From Coemansia sp. RSA 1804 (taxonomy: Eukaryota; Kickxellomycota; Kickxellomycetes; Kickxellales; Kickxellaceae): a stretch of DNA of 25,541 nt. Below the pieces are notes generated by a model. The model saw only the letters and a list, made by a program, of their open reading frames with translations, made no database searches and had not been told where the DNA came from. The stretch spans positions 1 through 25,541 of the forward strand of contig JANBTH010000219.1 in NCBI GenBank assembly GCA_027578815.1. Direction: 5' to 3'. The position numbers were made by a program, and so were the translations under genes. Below are positions 17,932 through 25,541 of this stretch, one piece after another (the first letter of the stretch is position 1; each line of letters starts with the position of its first letter).

Positions 17932-19566
17932 CTAGCGATTAGACTGATAATATGTGAATTTTATATGTAAAAACTTTGTGGGCAAGAAACTATTCTCAAC
18001 AAAAGCGGAATAAGTATTATTAATATTGACTTCCTTCAAAGTCGGTATTCGTAGCAGAAAATGATTGAGAAAGGCAAGAAGACTGTGTGGATTGTCTGGT
18101 TCAATATCCTCAAATTTAAGATAATCAATCCTAGTGTCCAGAAGCTCAATCTTTCCTTGTTCCTCTTCCTCTAATCCTAAACGAATGATGGAAAAGCATT
18201 CATCGCTTAAATGAATACGGTAAAGAATAAGCTTTCGAAGGTTGTAAAAGTTAGAAGTGTGCTTCAATAGCTCATTGAATTCAATGATATGAAGACTTAT
18301 TTCTGTAACATTCACCCAGGATACTGTCCGTTGAATGTCAAATGATAAATTGAAGTCGGCTGTACAGGTGCTCCCAATCTTAGTATACCCAAAATAACGG
18401 TCTGCTGCAATGTAAAAATCATTGTTGGGTGCTTCTACTTGATATACGTTAATAATCATTTTATTAACGCTTGCAAACCGCAATCTGCTAGCAGCAGCAA
18501 CTGTACTGAAACTTCCCTGAATAATCAACTCCTTTAAATTTGTGGGCATTGTATCAGTATAAAACACATCACAATCCATTGGAGGATATCCTAAGCATAA
18601 ATTCTGGAGCCTTGGAAACCGGAGCACGTGCGATCCATATGGTCTAGTCTGTTTTGAGTACTTTTCCGAAAGCTCTTTTTCCTTATCCGTTTGAGTTTTA
18701 TACCATAGATGAAGAGTTTTCAGGTTAGTAAACTCTATGCGCCCAGGCGTTGTAAAGTCATGGAAATTCCACCACGAGAGTTGACTGCTGGATATATTGT
18801 ATAATTCCAAGTACTGGAGCGATTTAGCGTAAAAAGTAGAATGTTGATGTGAATAATTCAGAAGATTCAACGAAAGTGATGTCAATTCGGTTGAGAATGC
18901 TGGTAAAGGAGATTTAAATGGATTATTAAGATGTAAACCTTGCAAACGTGGTGCATAGTGGTCAATAAGAATGTAAAACGCTGTTTTCAAAGAAACATCT
19001 ATATATACGTTTACTTTTAAGTGGGTAATATTTGGTAGTCTGTTTTGGAAAACGTGGATGTAGTCTGAAGCTGTTGCTGAAATTTTTTCTAGGCTCCCCT
19101 CTTCGGGCTTTAAAGAATAAGGAAGATAAGCATAGGTGAAAAACCAAAGAGATGATAGATTAAACCAATACCCCACTCCAAGCGTTAAAAGCTCCTTCAA
19201 AACATGGAAATATTGGCTGATATTTATGTCGAAATCAACTATAAATTTTAAATCAGATACACAAACACAGTTATACCTGTCCCGTCCAGTGATTATACCG
19301 AGGTTAGATTTGCAAACAATTTCATTGTCAGCGAAGTAGATACAACTTTTTAGATTGACCTTTCGAGGTCCATTGTAGTCCATTAGATAAATATCAACAA
19401 AGCCCTGAGAAAACACATAGCTTTTAAACAAGTCGTACCACGCGGTACACACCTGGAGCAAAGTGAGCTTTAGTTTCCACTTGTCAATGTCTTTAGCCAG
19501 CTCACCAGATGCAAGACAAAGAATTTGATAGAGGATTTCAGGATCTAGGTCGTTTATATGAACCAT
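17932..19566 (-). CDS. F-box-like / leucine-rich protein of a divergent family
   Basis: The product has 544 residues from the first ATG (19566); the frame is open a little upstream but only with TTG. The first 52 residues, with DLDPEILYQILCLAS and LLQVCTAWYDLFKSYVF, resemble an F-box: L-x-PEIL-x-x-IL followed by VC-x-W. The rest has repeated patterns such as LPNITHLKV, LTSLSLNLLNY, LQYLELYNI, LKTLHLWY and LKELIIQGS, as in irregular leucine-rich repeats. Known: F-box proteins recruit substrates to SCF ubiquitin ligases through Skp1. Inferred: a substrate-recognition role, with unknown target. I cannot name the family; such genes are often expanded in lineage-specific ways in early-diverging fungi. 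A decayed copy lies just downstream. Codons are AT-rich, with no intron. The F-box assignment is moderate. Confidence 0.62.
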   Translation of the reverse strand: MVHINDLDPEILYQILCLASGELAKDIDKWKLKLTLLQVCTAWYDLFKSYVFSQGFVDIYLMDYNGPRKVNLKSCIYFADNEIVCKSNLGIITGRDRYNCVCVSDLKFIVDFDINISQYFHVLKELLTLGVGYWFNLSSLWFFTYAYLPYSLKPEEGSLEKISATASDYIHVFQNRLPNITHLKVNVYIDVSLKTAFYILIDHYAPRLQGLHLNNPFKSPLPAFSTELTSLSLNLLNYSHQHSTFYAKSLQYLELYNISSSQLSWWNFHDFTTPGRIEFTNLKTLHLWYKTQTDKEKELSEKYSKQTRPYGSHVLRFPRLQNLCLGYPPMDCDVFYTDTMPTNLKELIIQGSFSTVAAASRLRFASVNKMIINVYQVEAPNNDFYIAADRYFGYTKIGSTCTADFNLSFDIQRTVSWVNVTEISLHIIEFNELLKHTSNFYNLRKLILYRIHLSDECFSIIRLGLEEEEQGKIELLDTRIDYLKFEDIEPDNPHSLLAFLNHFLLRIPTLKEVNINNTYSAFVENSFLPTKFLHIKFTYYQSNR

Positions 19567-19818
19567 ATTGAAAAGGAGCGTACTTTCAAACAATTATTTA
19601 AAAATAAAGGAGCAGAGAAACAAAAGTGGTTGTCATGTCTATTGCGTTGTCAAAGACATTATAACAGAATTGACACGTCTGCAACCCAAATGCAGCATAT
19701 CTGCAAATATGCATTGATAATTCCAGCACAAAAATAGCAATTAAATCGTGATCAACGTAATATTGAAGAAAATAAAACACTTAGCTCAGCCGTAGAAGCA
19801 AGCAGAAAAACGCAGTAT

Positions 19819-21432
19819 TTACTCAAACTCGATGGTGCTGGGCGGCTTGGAGCTGACATCGTAAAGCACGCGGTTAACGCCATGGACCTCGTTGATAATG
19901 CGGTTGCTGATGCGCTTAAGGACATCAACGGGCATGGGGAACCAGTCGGCAGTCATGAAGTCCTTGGTCTCGACGGCACGCAGAGCAATAACCTGCTCGT
20001 AGGTGCGCTGGTCGCCCATAACGCCGACAGAGCGGACCGGGAGGAGCGCAGCGTAGGCCTGCGAGATCTGGCGGTAGAGGCCGGCCTTCTTGATCTCGTC
20101 AATGTAAATGTGATCCGCACGGCGCGCAATCTCGACCTGGGAAGGCGTGACCTCGCCCAGGACGCGGATGGCAATGCCGGGACCCGGGAACGGGTGGCGC
20201 CAAACCAGATCCTCGGGGATCTCAAGAAGCGCGCCAAGCGCACGCACCTCGTCCTTGAAGAGCTCGCGCAGGGGCTCGATCAGCTTCAGCCGCATGTCCT
20301 CCAGCAGTCCGCCGACGTTGTGGTGCGACTTGATGGTGGCCGAGGGGCCCTTGAACGAGATGCTCTCGATGACGTCGGGGTAGAGCGTGCCCTGCAGGAG
20401 CCATTCAATGGCACCCAGCCCGTTCTGGCGCGAGATCTCGTCAATCTTGTGCGACTCAGCCTCAAAGACCTCAATGAACGTGTTGCCAATGATCTTGCGC
20501 TTCTTCTCGGGATCGGTGACACCCTTGAGCCGTCCAAGGAAGAGGTCAGATGCGTCGGCAACAGTCAGGTTGATGCCGAGACTGTCGGCAAGCGTCTGCT
20601 TGACCTGCTGGCACTCATTCAGGCGCATCACTCCATTATCTACAAGCACGGCGTGGAAGCGGTCGCCAATCGCACGCTTCATCAGCACCGCGGCAACAGT
20701 CGAGTCAACGCCGCCGGAGACAGCGCCAATGACAGAGCCGGTGGGACCAACAAGCGTGCGGATGCGCTCGAGCTCCTTGTCGATGAAGGAGGACATGGTC
20801 CAGTTCGCCTCGCACTGGCAGATGCCAACGACAAAGTTGCGCAGAACAATGGCGCCGTCGACGCTGTGGGTGACCTCGGGGTGGAACTGGATTCCGTAGA
20901 TCGAGAGCGTGTTGTGTGCAACTGCGGCGTACTCGCTGGTGGTGGTGGACCCGATAACAACAAAGTCCTTCGGAGGCTTCTCGAGGTGGTCGCCGTGGCT
21001 CATCCACACGTTGGTTGGCGTCGGCACGTCCTGGAACAGCTTGTGCGAGTGGTGGTCGGCCTGCGGATGCAGGTTGAGCTCGGCGAAGCCGTACTCGCGC
21101 TTGACTGCAAGGCTGGTCTCGCCCCCGAGGTTGCGCGCAAGCTCCTGCAGGCCGTAGCAGATGCCAAGGATCGGGACGCCCAGGTTGAACACCTCCGGAT
21201 CCACATGCGGCGCGCCCTCGTCGGTGATCGAGAACGGGCTGCCTGACAGGATAATGCCCTTGGGCTTGAACTTGAGCTCCGAGATCTTCTGCGTGCATGG
21301 CAGCAGCTCGCAGTACACGCCCGCCTCGCGAACACGGCGGGTGATGAGGTGGGAGTACTGCGATCCAAAGTCCAGGATAAGGACCGTATCGTACATGTTG
21401 GCAACCTGGGCCGTGGCTTCGATGGAGGTCAT
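19819..21432 (-). CDS. GUA1: GMP synthase (glutamine-hydrolysing)
   Basis: The 537-residue product makes GMP from XMP, ATP and glutamine, the last step of guanine nucleotide synthesis, in the cytosol. Domains in order: class I glutamine amidotransferase (about 14-205) with LDFGSQYSHLI (20-30), nucleophile Cys92 in GICYGLQ, and His184/Glu186 in GIQFHPEV; ATP pyrophosphatase with the P-loop SGGVDST (239-245); then the C-terminal dimerisation region with PFPGPG and ending KPPSTIEFE. The length fits fungal GUA1. The ATG at 21432 is chosen because upstream in-frame sequence is low-complexity and a minus-strand TATA (21606-21612) lies downstream of the alternative ATG at 21630. Codons are GC-rich. 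Frataxin lies upstream on the same strand, 443 nt away, with no functional link. Confidence 0.97.
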   Translation of the reverse strand: MTSIEATAQVANMYDTVLILDFGSQYSHLITRRVREAGVYCELLPCTQKISELKFKPKGIILSGSPFSITDEGAPHVDPEVFNLGVPILGICYGLQELARNLGGETSLAVKREYGFAELNLHPQADHHSHKLFQDVPTPTNVWMSHGDHLEKPPKDFVVIGSTTTSEYAAVAHNTLSIYGIQFHPEVTHSVDGAIVLRNFVVGICQCEANWTMSSFIDKELERIRTLVGPTGSVIGAVSGGVDSTVAAVLMKRAIGDRFHAVLVDNGVMRLNECQQVKQTLADSLGINLTVADASDLFLGRLKGVTDPEKKRKIIGNTFIEVFEAESHKIDEISRQNGLGAIEWLLQGTLYPDVIESISFKGPSATIKSHHNVGGLLEDMRLKLIEPLRELFKDEVRALGALLEIPEDLVWRHPFPGPGIAIRVLGEVTPSQVEIARRADHIYIDEIKKAGLYRQISQAYAALLPVRSVGVMGDQRTYEQVIALRAVETKDFMTADWFPMPVDVLKRISNRIINEVHGVNRVLYDVSSKPPSTIEFE

Positions 21433-21875
21433 TTTCTTTCTAGTTTCTACTACTGCCGATCGGCTGCCGGGGAAAAAAAAGATAAAACTGAACAAGCAAA
21501 AAAGATGAGAGTAGTAGCGTAAGGGTATAAAAATACAAAGAGGAAAAAAAAGCCCAGGAAAGGAAAAAAGCCGTAGGATCGCAAGTGCTCTCCACGAAGC
21601 CCTCGATTTATACAAGTCCAGACCAACCATCACTATTTACGTGCGTCAACAGAAAAAATTTTTTTTCCAAAGTTTATCAGTTTTCGATCACTTGGTGACT
21701 CAACCATTTCTGAGTAACAGCGTTGCGTTTAAAAAATAAACCATGAGGTGCATTTAGGCAGAACTGGCTCGGCTCGACCAGCTCAACTAGTTGTTTCCTA
21801 AGATGCCGAATCTGATGAAAAAGCCGATAAGACAAATTAATACAAAAGCCCGCCCCGCCTGTTTCTCCACTCCGT
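21433..21875. other. GUA1 promoter and frataxin 3' region
   Basis: 443 nt with no gene. It contains the TATA element for GUA1, A- and T-rich tracts on the plus strand, and the frataxin 3' end. I found no minus-strand AATAAA here. Confidence 0.55.
21606..21612 (-). promoter_or_regulatory. TATA box, GUA1 promoter
   Basis: Plus-strand ATTTATA reads TATAAAT on the minus strand, about 175 nt upstream of the GUA1 ATG. The same spacing is seen for the ARP6 TATA. Confidence 0.45.
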
Positions 21876-22472
21876 CTAGCTGATGGGCATGGCGAACTCG
21901 CCGCCAAAGGCAGCAGAGATCTCGCGGTTCAGAAGCGTGCCAAGCGTCTCCTTCGTGTGCCTGCAGAACCACTCCTTTTTAGCGTAATCGTAGTCGAAGC
22001 GCTCGGGCCCGCTGATGGGCGACGATATCCAGATCTGCTTGTTCGGCGGCTGCTTGTTGATCACATACGTGCCCTTCTCGCCCATGCTGATGGTCAGCAC
22101 TCCGTTTGCGTACTCGACGTCGTAGTCGTCCAGCCCGAGCTCCTCGCCAATGTCGTCGAAGCGGATCGCCAGCTCCTCTAGCGTGTGTGTTGCGATTTTC
22201 TCGTACTCGTGGAGTAGCTTTCTCTCCTCTGCATCGAGCTGCGCCCGGGTCTTGCTTGCTGACGAGGTTGGATCTGGCTTGCTGCTGTCTAACCGGCTGC
22301 TGCTGGCTGTTCCAAACGTCCTCCTTGTTGAGGCTGGTGCACAGCGGACTGCCGCTGCTGCTGGCGAAGCTAATGCAATGGCTCTGTTTCCGATACTGCC
22401 GCCGTTTGACAAGGATATGCTTGTGCGCCTCGTGCAAAGAAGCAAGCGTGTATACAGACGAATTGTGCTCAT
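21876..22472 (-). CDS. YFH1: Frataxin, mitochondrial iron-sulfur cluster assembly factor
   Basis: 198 residues. The first 40-60, with Arg and Ser/Thr/Ala but few acids (MSTIRLYTRLLLCTRRTS), form a mitochondrial presequence. The frataxin fold runs from about 80 to the end: an acidic helix (AEERKLLHEYEK, then ELAIRFDDIGEELGLDDYDVEY-type acidic ridge, about 100-121), VLTISMGEKGTYVINKQPPNKQIW, then SSPISGPERFDY and C-terminal LLNREISAAFG. Known: frataxin binds the Nfs1-Isu1 complex in the matrix and speeds sulfur transfer for Fe-S clusters. The acidic ridge and the Trp (W148) conserved for Isu1 binding are present. The start is the first ATG. It is divergently paired with the PXA gene over 319 nt. 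GC-rich, no intron. Confidence 0.96.
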   Translation of the reverse strand: MSTIRLYTRLLLCTRRTSISLSNGGSIGNRAIALASPAAAAVRCAPASTRRTFGTASSSRLDSSKPDPTSSASKTRAQLDAEERKLLHEYEKIATHTLEELAIRFDDIGEELGLDDYDVEYANGVLTISMGEKGTYVINKQPPNKQIWISSPISGPERFDYDYAKKEWFCRHTKETLGTLLNREISAAFGGEFAMPIS

Positions 22473-22791
22473 TTTGAATAGGTAATTAAGGATGAATAGA
22501 AAGACGGCTGATTAGCAGAATAAGATAAAAAAGTAACAAGGAGAAAAAGTAAAAAAAAGGCGCCATTTATGATTGAAACATGAAAATAAGTGTAATAAAG
22601 CAGCTGTGACGCAACCACAAAGAAAAAAAGACTTTCTTTCTCTATCCTGCAGCATTGTGTACTTTAGCTTTTTCCTTTTATTTTTATTTTATTTGCATTC
22701 TACCCAGCTGCATTCTGCTGCTCTTGTCTGTTACTAATCCCAACCACGCTAATAATAACCGAAACACCACACACGCATTTTTCACAGCGAA
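22473..22791. promoter_or_regulatory. Shared divergent promoter region, frataxin/PXA
   Basis: A 319-nt region separates the two divergent start codons. It is AT-rich with no clear TATA box facing either gene, and a C/T- and T-rich leader-like tract (about 22633-22735) on the PXA side. It probably holds both promoters. Confidence 0.6.
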
Positions 22792-24870
22792 ATGCGCAAG
22801 CGGACTACCGCCACCACAACAACAGCAGGAGCTATGCGCACGGCGCCAGAGGACGGCGCGGCAGAGCATTACTCGGGCTCCCGAGCGTCATCGGTGGTGT
22901 CGGCGCCAAGCACAATAGCAGAGAGTCTGCGGTCGTACTGGGAGTCACGACGCGGGGCGCCGCGCCGCACAGGCGGTGGCAATGGGAGCGGTGGCGGCGG
23001 GCCATTACTCCGCAACATATACAGGTCGCACCAGCCGCCAGCAGCAGCACAGGACCAGCCCTACGGCCACCACCACCAGTACCGCGTCACCGCGTCAAGC
23101 AGACTGGGACCAGGCGCAAAGCGGCCGTTCATCGGGTGCTCGGCCAAAGTGGACGCATCCGTGTCGCGTCTCGTATCGCTCGTGCTCCGCGACTTTGTGC
23201 AGGACTGGTACGAGAAGATAACGGACGACACCGAGTTTGCAGCCGACGTATCGGCCCAGATTGCGCTGGTTACGCGGGAGCTCGAAAGACGGTGCCGGGC
23301 GGTCGATTGGGTCCGGTTTGTCCTGTTCGAGCTCCCCGAGATCATCCATCTCCACGTGCGCGACTCGCAGCAGTGCACGGCTCGGCTGGGCACGGTTTAC
23401 GCGGGAGGCGGGACGTCGATCGAGGCGATGTTCCAGTCGATGCAGCCGCACGTGGCGCTGGCGCGTGCGGCCAATTCGGAGCTCTCGTATCTGAGGCACT
23501 TGGCCAAGGATCTGCTCCTGGTGCTGCTGCCTCCCGAGGCGCAGACCGACGAGGCCGTCAACCACCTGCTTCGCGAGATCGTTGCCTGCGCCGTGCTCCG
23601 GAACTCAGTCGACGCGATAGCTGACCCCAATACGCTGAATGAGGCCATTATCAAGGCCGTTGGGAGGTACTCTAGAAGAGAGTATTTCAGCAAGGCGGAC
23701 ATGTCCAGGTACAGCACGATGCCTCTTGGAATCGACGATGACGATGATGTCGATGTCAATGTCGATGGTGGGGAGATGGGCGCAGATCTAGATCCGGCTC
23801 GTCCGGCCAAAACAGTCACGGTGGAGGCTATGCTCCGCGAGGCCCAGACAACACAGCTTAACGAAGAAGAGGAAGAGGAGGATGACGACGATGATGATGG
23901 CATCTTGAAAGAGGCATCGCCAGCGGCTGGATCAAGGAACCGGCAAAAGGTGCCAACTACGTTTTCGGGCCATCGTAGATCGGCAGGAATGAAGGGAAAA
24001 TCGAACAACCCGATCTTCCAGGAAAAATCAGACGGAACTGCTGCTGCTTCTGCCGATGAAAAGATGAAAGCGACGCCGATTCCTAAACCACCGTTGGCAA
24101 CTGATGCGGGGACCACCACCACCACCAGCAGCAGCAGCGGTGTGTGGGAGCGGCTGAGCAGCCAGCTGAGCTTCTCCTCTCTCTGGCTGATCCGCGATCT
24201 GTTTTCGCAGGTGCGGTGGCGCGGATGGAAGAACAACACGATCCGCGGGATGGTCTACCTGCACCTGATCGTAACGCAGACGATCAGCCGGATGGTCTCG
24301 ATGTTCTCGGAGTACACGTTCTCGCTAAACCAGCTGTGGCAGTCGGACACGCCGCAGGCCAGCTACCGGGGGGCGTTTGAGCCGTTCCTGGGGCTCCTCA
24401 ACGCAGCGCTTCTGCTCGACCGGTACAACCAGTGGGTCTGGACCCAGTTTCTGTTCTACATCTACCCGCTGATCAACATTCTGGCCGGCGCAGCCATCGA
24501 TCGCACGCTGGTCAACGTGGTCTCGTTCCTGATCTCCGACCACCAGATCGCCAGCTACGTCGACACGCTGGCTGCCGAGCTCTGGCGGTCCGAGGACGGT
24601 GGCCGGTTCAGGGGCAGGGACAAGAGGAAGCCGTACAAGACCCTCCACCAGCAGGAGCTTTTGAAAACAGATACTGCTGAGCTGATTGCCGAGCTTCTCC
24701 CGTACGTGGCGGTCCGCTTCTTCTATGGCCTGAGCGACGAGGAGCGCCTGCTTGCGGCGCAGCGGATCCTCGAGCCCTTCGAGAACCGCCAGCTCAACAA
24801 GCATCTGGTCTACAATATACTCGATTCAATTGTTGGAAAGATCGTGCCCGAACTTCAAGATGCCGCTTAG
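22792..24870 (+). CDS. PXA-domain / Nexin_C protein without recognisable PX domain
   Basis: 692 residues. Residues 1-110 are disordered (Ser/Gly/Arg-rich, with HHHQ). A PXA domain spans about 115-295, with VSRLVSLVLRDFVQDWYEKI (124-143) and LVTRELERR, DWVRFVLFELPEIIHLHVR (172-190). Residues 310-450 are acidic and disordered. A C-terminal part has hydrophobic segments (535-575, FLFYIYPLINILAGAAI) and a Nexin_C-like end (about 570-690) with RQLNKHLVYNILD (666-678) and VPEL. Known: PXA and Nexin_C occur together in the SNX13/14/19/25 and Mdm1 group at ER-organelle contacts, with RGS and PX between. Here I see no PX (no RRY-F or proline-rich loop). I infer an ER or lipid-related membrane adaptor. 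The start is the first ATG; M15 is an alternative. GC-rich, no intron. Confidence 0.88.
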   Translation: MRKRTTATTTTAGAMRTAPEDGAAEHYSGSRASSVVSAPSTIAESLRSYWESRRGAPRRTGGGNGSGGGGPLLRNIYRSHQPPAAAQDQPYGHHHQYRVTASSRLGPGAKRPFIGCSAKVDASVSRLVSLVLRDFVQDWYEKITDDTEFAADVSAQIALVTRELERRCRAVDWVRFVLFELPEIIHLHVRDSQQCTARLGTVYAGGGTSIEAMFQSMQPHVALARAANSELSYLRHLAKDLLLVLLPPEAQTDEAVNHLLREIVACAVLRNSVDAIADPNTLNEAIIKAVGRYSRREYFSKADMSRYSTMPLGIDDDDDVDVNVDGGEMGADLDPARPAKTVTVEAMLREAQTTQLNEEEEEEDDDDDDGILKEASPAAGSRNRQKVPTTFSGHRRSAGMKGKSNNPIFQEKSDGTAAASADEKMKATPIPKPPLATDAGTTTTTSSSSGVWERLSSQLSFSSLWLIRDLFSQVRWRGWKNNTIRGMVYLHLIVTQTISRMVSMFSEYTFSLNQLWQSDTPQASYRGAFEPFLGLLNAALLLDRYNQWVWTQFLFYIYPLINILAGAAIDRTLVNVVSFLISDHQIASYVDTLAAELWRSEDGGRFRGRDKRKPYKTLHQQELLKTDTAELIAELLPYVAVRFFYGLSDEERLLAAQRILEPFENRQLNKHLVYNILDSIVGKIVPELQDAA

Positions 24871-25541
24871 TTGATTAAGAGCAGAATAGGGGGGATGGTT
24901 TGTTTTTTTCTTTTGGTTGCCTTCATACCTAATTAAAGAGCAGTTATATTGGAGTGTCTGCGATAGAACAATTGCCCAAAAACTGCTGGTTTTCACACAC
25001 CCCACTTGTTTACGCATTCCTGCAATGTCCTGTCCTTGTCCTGTTTATCTTTGAATGCCTACTATCTTTATCGGTTTGTTTCGTTTGGATGGCCAGAGAA
25101 GACAAGGATACACAGGTGAATGTGATGATGATGGTGTTTCTTATTGAATTCTGTCAATTTCATTATGATCTTTTTTTGATGCTGTTGGGCAGATCGATTG
25201 TCGGTCAGTCCGCCGTTTCGTACAACAATGCATTTTCCACATTTCTATCAAAAAATAAACGTTTCAAGGTTTCTTTTGTTGTTGTTGCAATAAAACACCC
25301 TTCTCCCTCCCTCCCTCATTCACCCGTTCCTTTCCCTCCTTTGTTATTGTTTTGTCATTCCCTTTTTTTGACAAGAGTGAAAAACGGCTATTGTTTTTTC
25401 AGCTCACTAAACCCATTGCCTTTTTTCCAGGCTCCAAGATTGTCCTTTTCAAATGAATAAATGGAAAAAAACGTAGAGAACTTCAAATTGGGGGCAGGAT
25501 TTCTATTGTAATTCAAGGATGCTAAAGAATAAAGGGATCAT
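24871..25541. other. 3' region of the PXA gene, no gene seen
   Basis: 671 nt, T-rich on the plus strand, with several poly(A)-signal-like motifs (ATTAAA at 24932, AATAAA at 25254, 25289 and 25456). An open frame here starts only at a GTG and gives a low-complexity hydrophobic chain, so I reject it. The window ends before the next gene. Confidence 0.6.
24932..24937 (+). terminator. ATTAAA poly(A) signal, PXA gene
   Basis: The variant signal ATTAAA is 62 nt after the stop; a canonical AATAAA follows only at 25254. Confidence 0.4.

Noticed and set aside
19882..21246. 454-codon open frame on the plus strand, antisense to GUA1
   Set aside because: It lies wholly inside GUA1, whose protein is certain. 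The frame is a by-product of GC-rich codons, has no recognised domain, and its composition is what reversed GUA1 codons give.
21433..21630. N-terminal extension of GUA1 from an upstream in-frame ATG
   Set aside because: The extra residues are low-complexity Phe/Leu, absent from the family, and the probable TATA box lies inside the extension.
24954..25460. 168-codon plus-strand frame after the PXA gene
   Set aside because: It starts with GTG, is hydrophobic low-complexity from T-rich DNA, and crosses several poly(A)-like motifs. It looks like 3' sequence or the next gene's promoter.

Overview
The window looks like nuclear DNA of a fungus, most likely an early-diverging one; a Kickxellales/Coemansia-like source is my guess from overall style and is not proven. 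The reasons are eukaryotic genes with few introns (two clear GT-AG introns, 147 and 762 nt), TATA boxes and AATAAA signals, a fungal Oca/Siw14-type phosphatase-like protein, an RTF2 gene, and a divergent F-box/leucine-rich-type gene with a decayed tandem copy. I see no phage, plasmid, CRISPR, insertion sequence, rRNA or tRNA signal.

Left block (1-6012), plus strand, mostly GC-rich codons: the 3' part of a gene for a very acidic protein ending in a polymerase-eta-type ubiquitin-binding zinc finger (UBZ3) and a PCNA-box-like tail; ARP6 (SWR1 chromatin remodeller subunit); a STRAP/unrip-type WD40 protein with one intron; and an Oca/Siw14-like protein whose phosphatase loop has lost its catalytic arginine.

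Middle block (6013-19818), clearly more AT-rich: an R3HDM4-like R3H-domain gene (plus, two exons); a two-finger C2H2 transcription factor (minus); a gene-poor stretch of about 5.5 kb; RTF2 (minus); a truncated F-box-like pseudogene (minus); and its intact paralogue (minus). The long stretch lies upstream of the transcription factor gene and holds a perfect 15-bp palindrome and several TATA-like elements, but no gene I can defend.

Right block (19819-25541), GC-rich again: GMP synthase GUA1 and frataxin YFH1 (both minus), then, divergent from frataxin across a 319-bp shared promoter region, a PXA plus Nexin_C protein with no recognisable PX or RGS domain.

The genes do not form a pathway. Several act on chromatin or replication (UBZ3 protein, ARP6, RTF2), but this is probably coincidence. 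The most interesting items are the UBZ3/PIP-like tail on a disordered acidic protein, the arginine-less Oca protein with a stop-start-overlapping upstream ORF, the F-box-like duplication with one in-frame nonsense codon, and the large empty region upstream of the zinc-finger gene.
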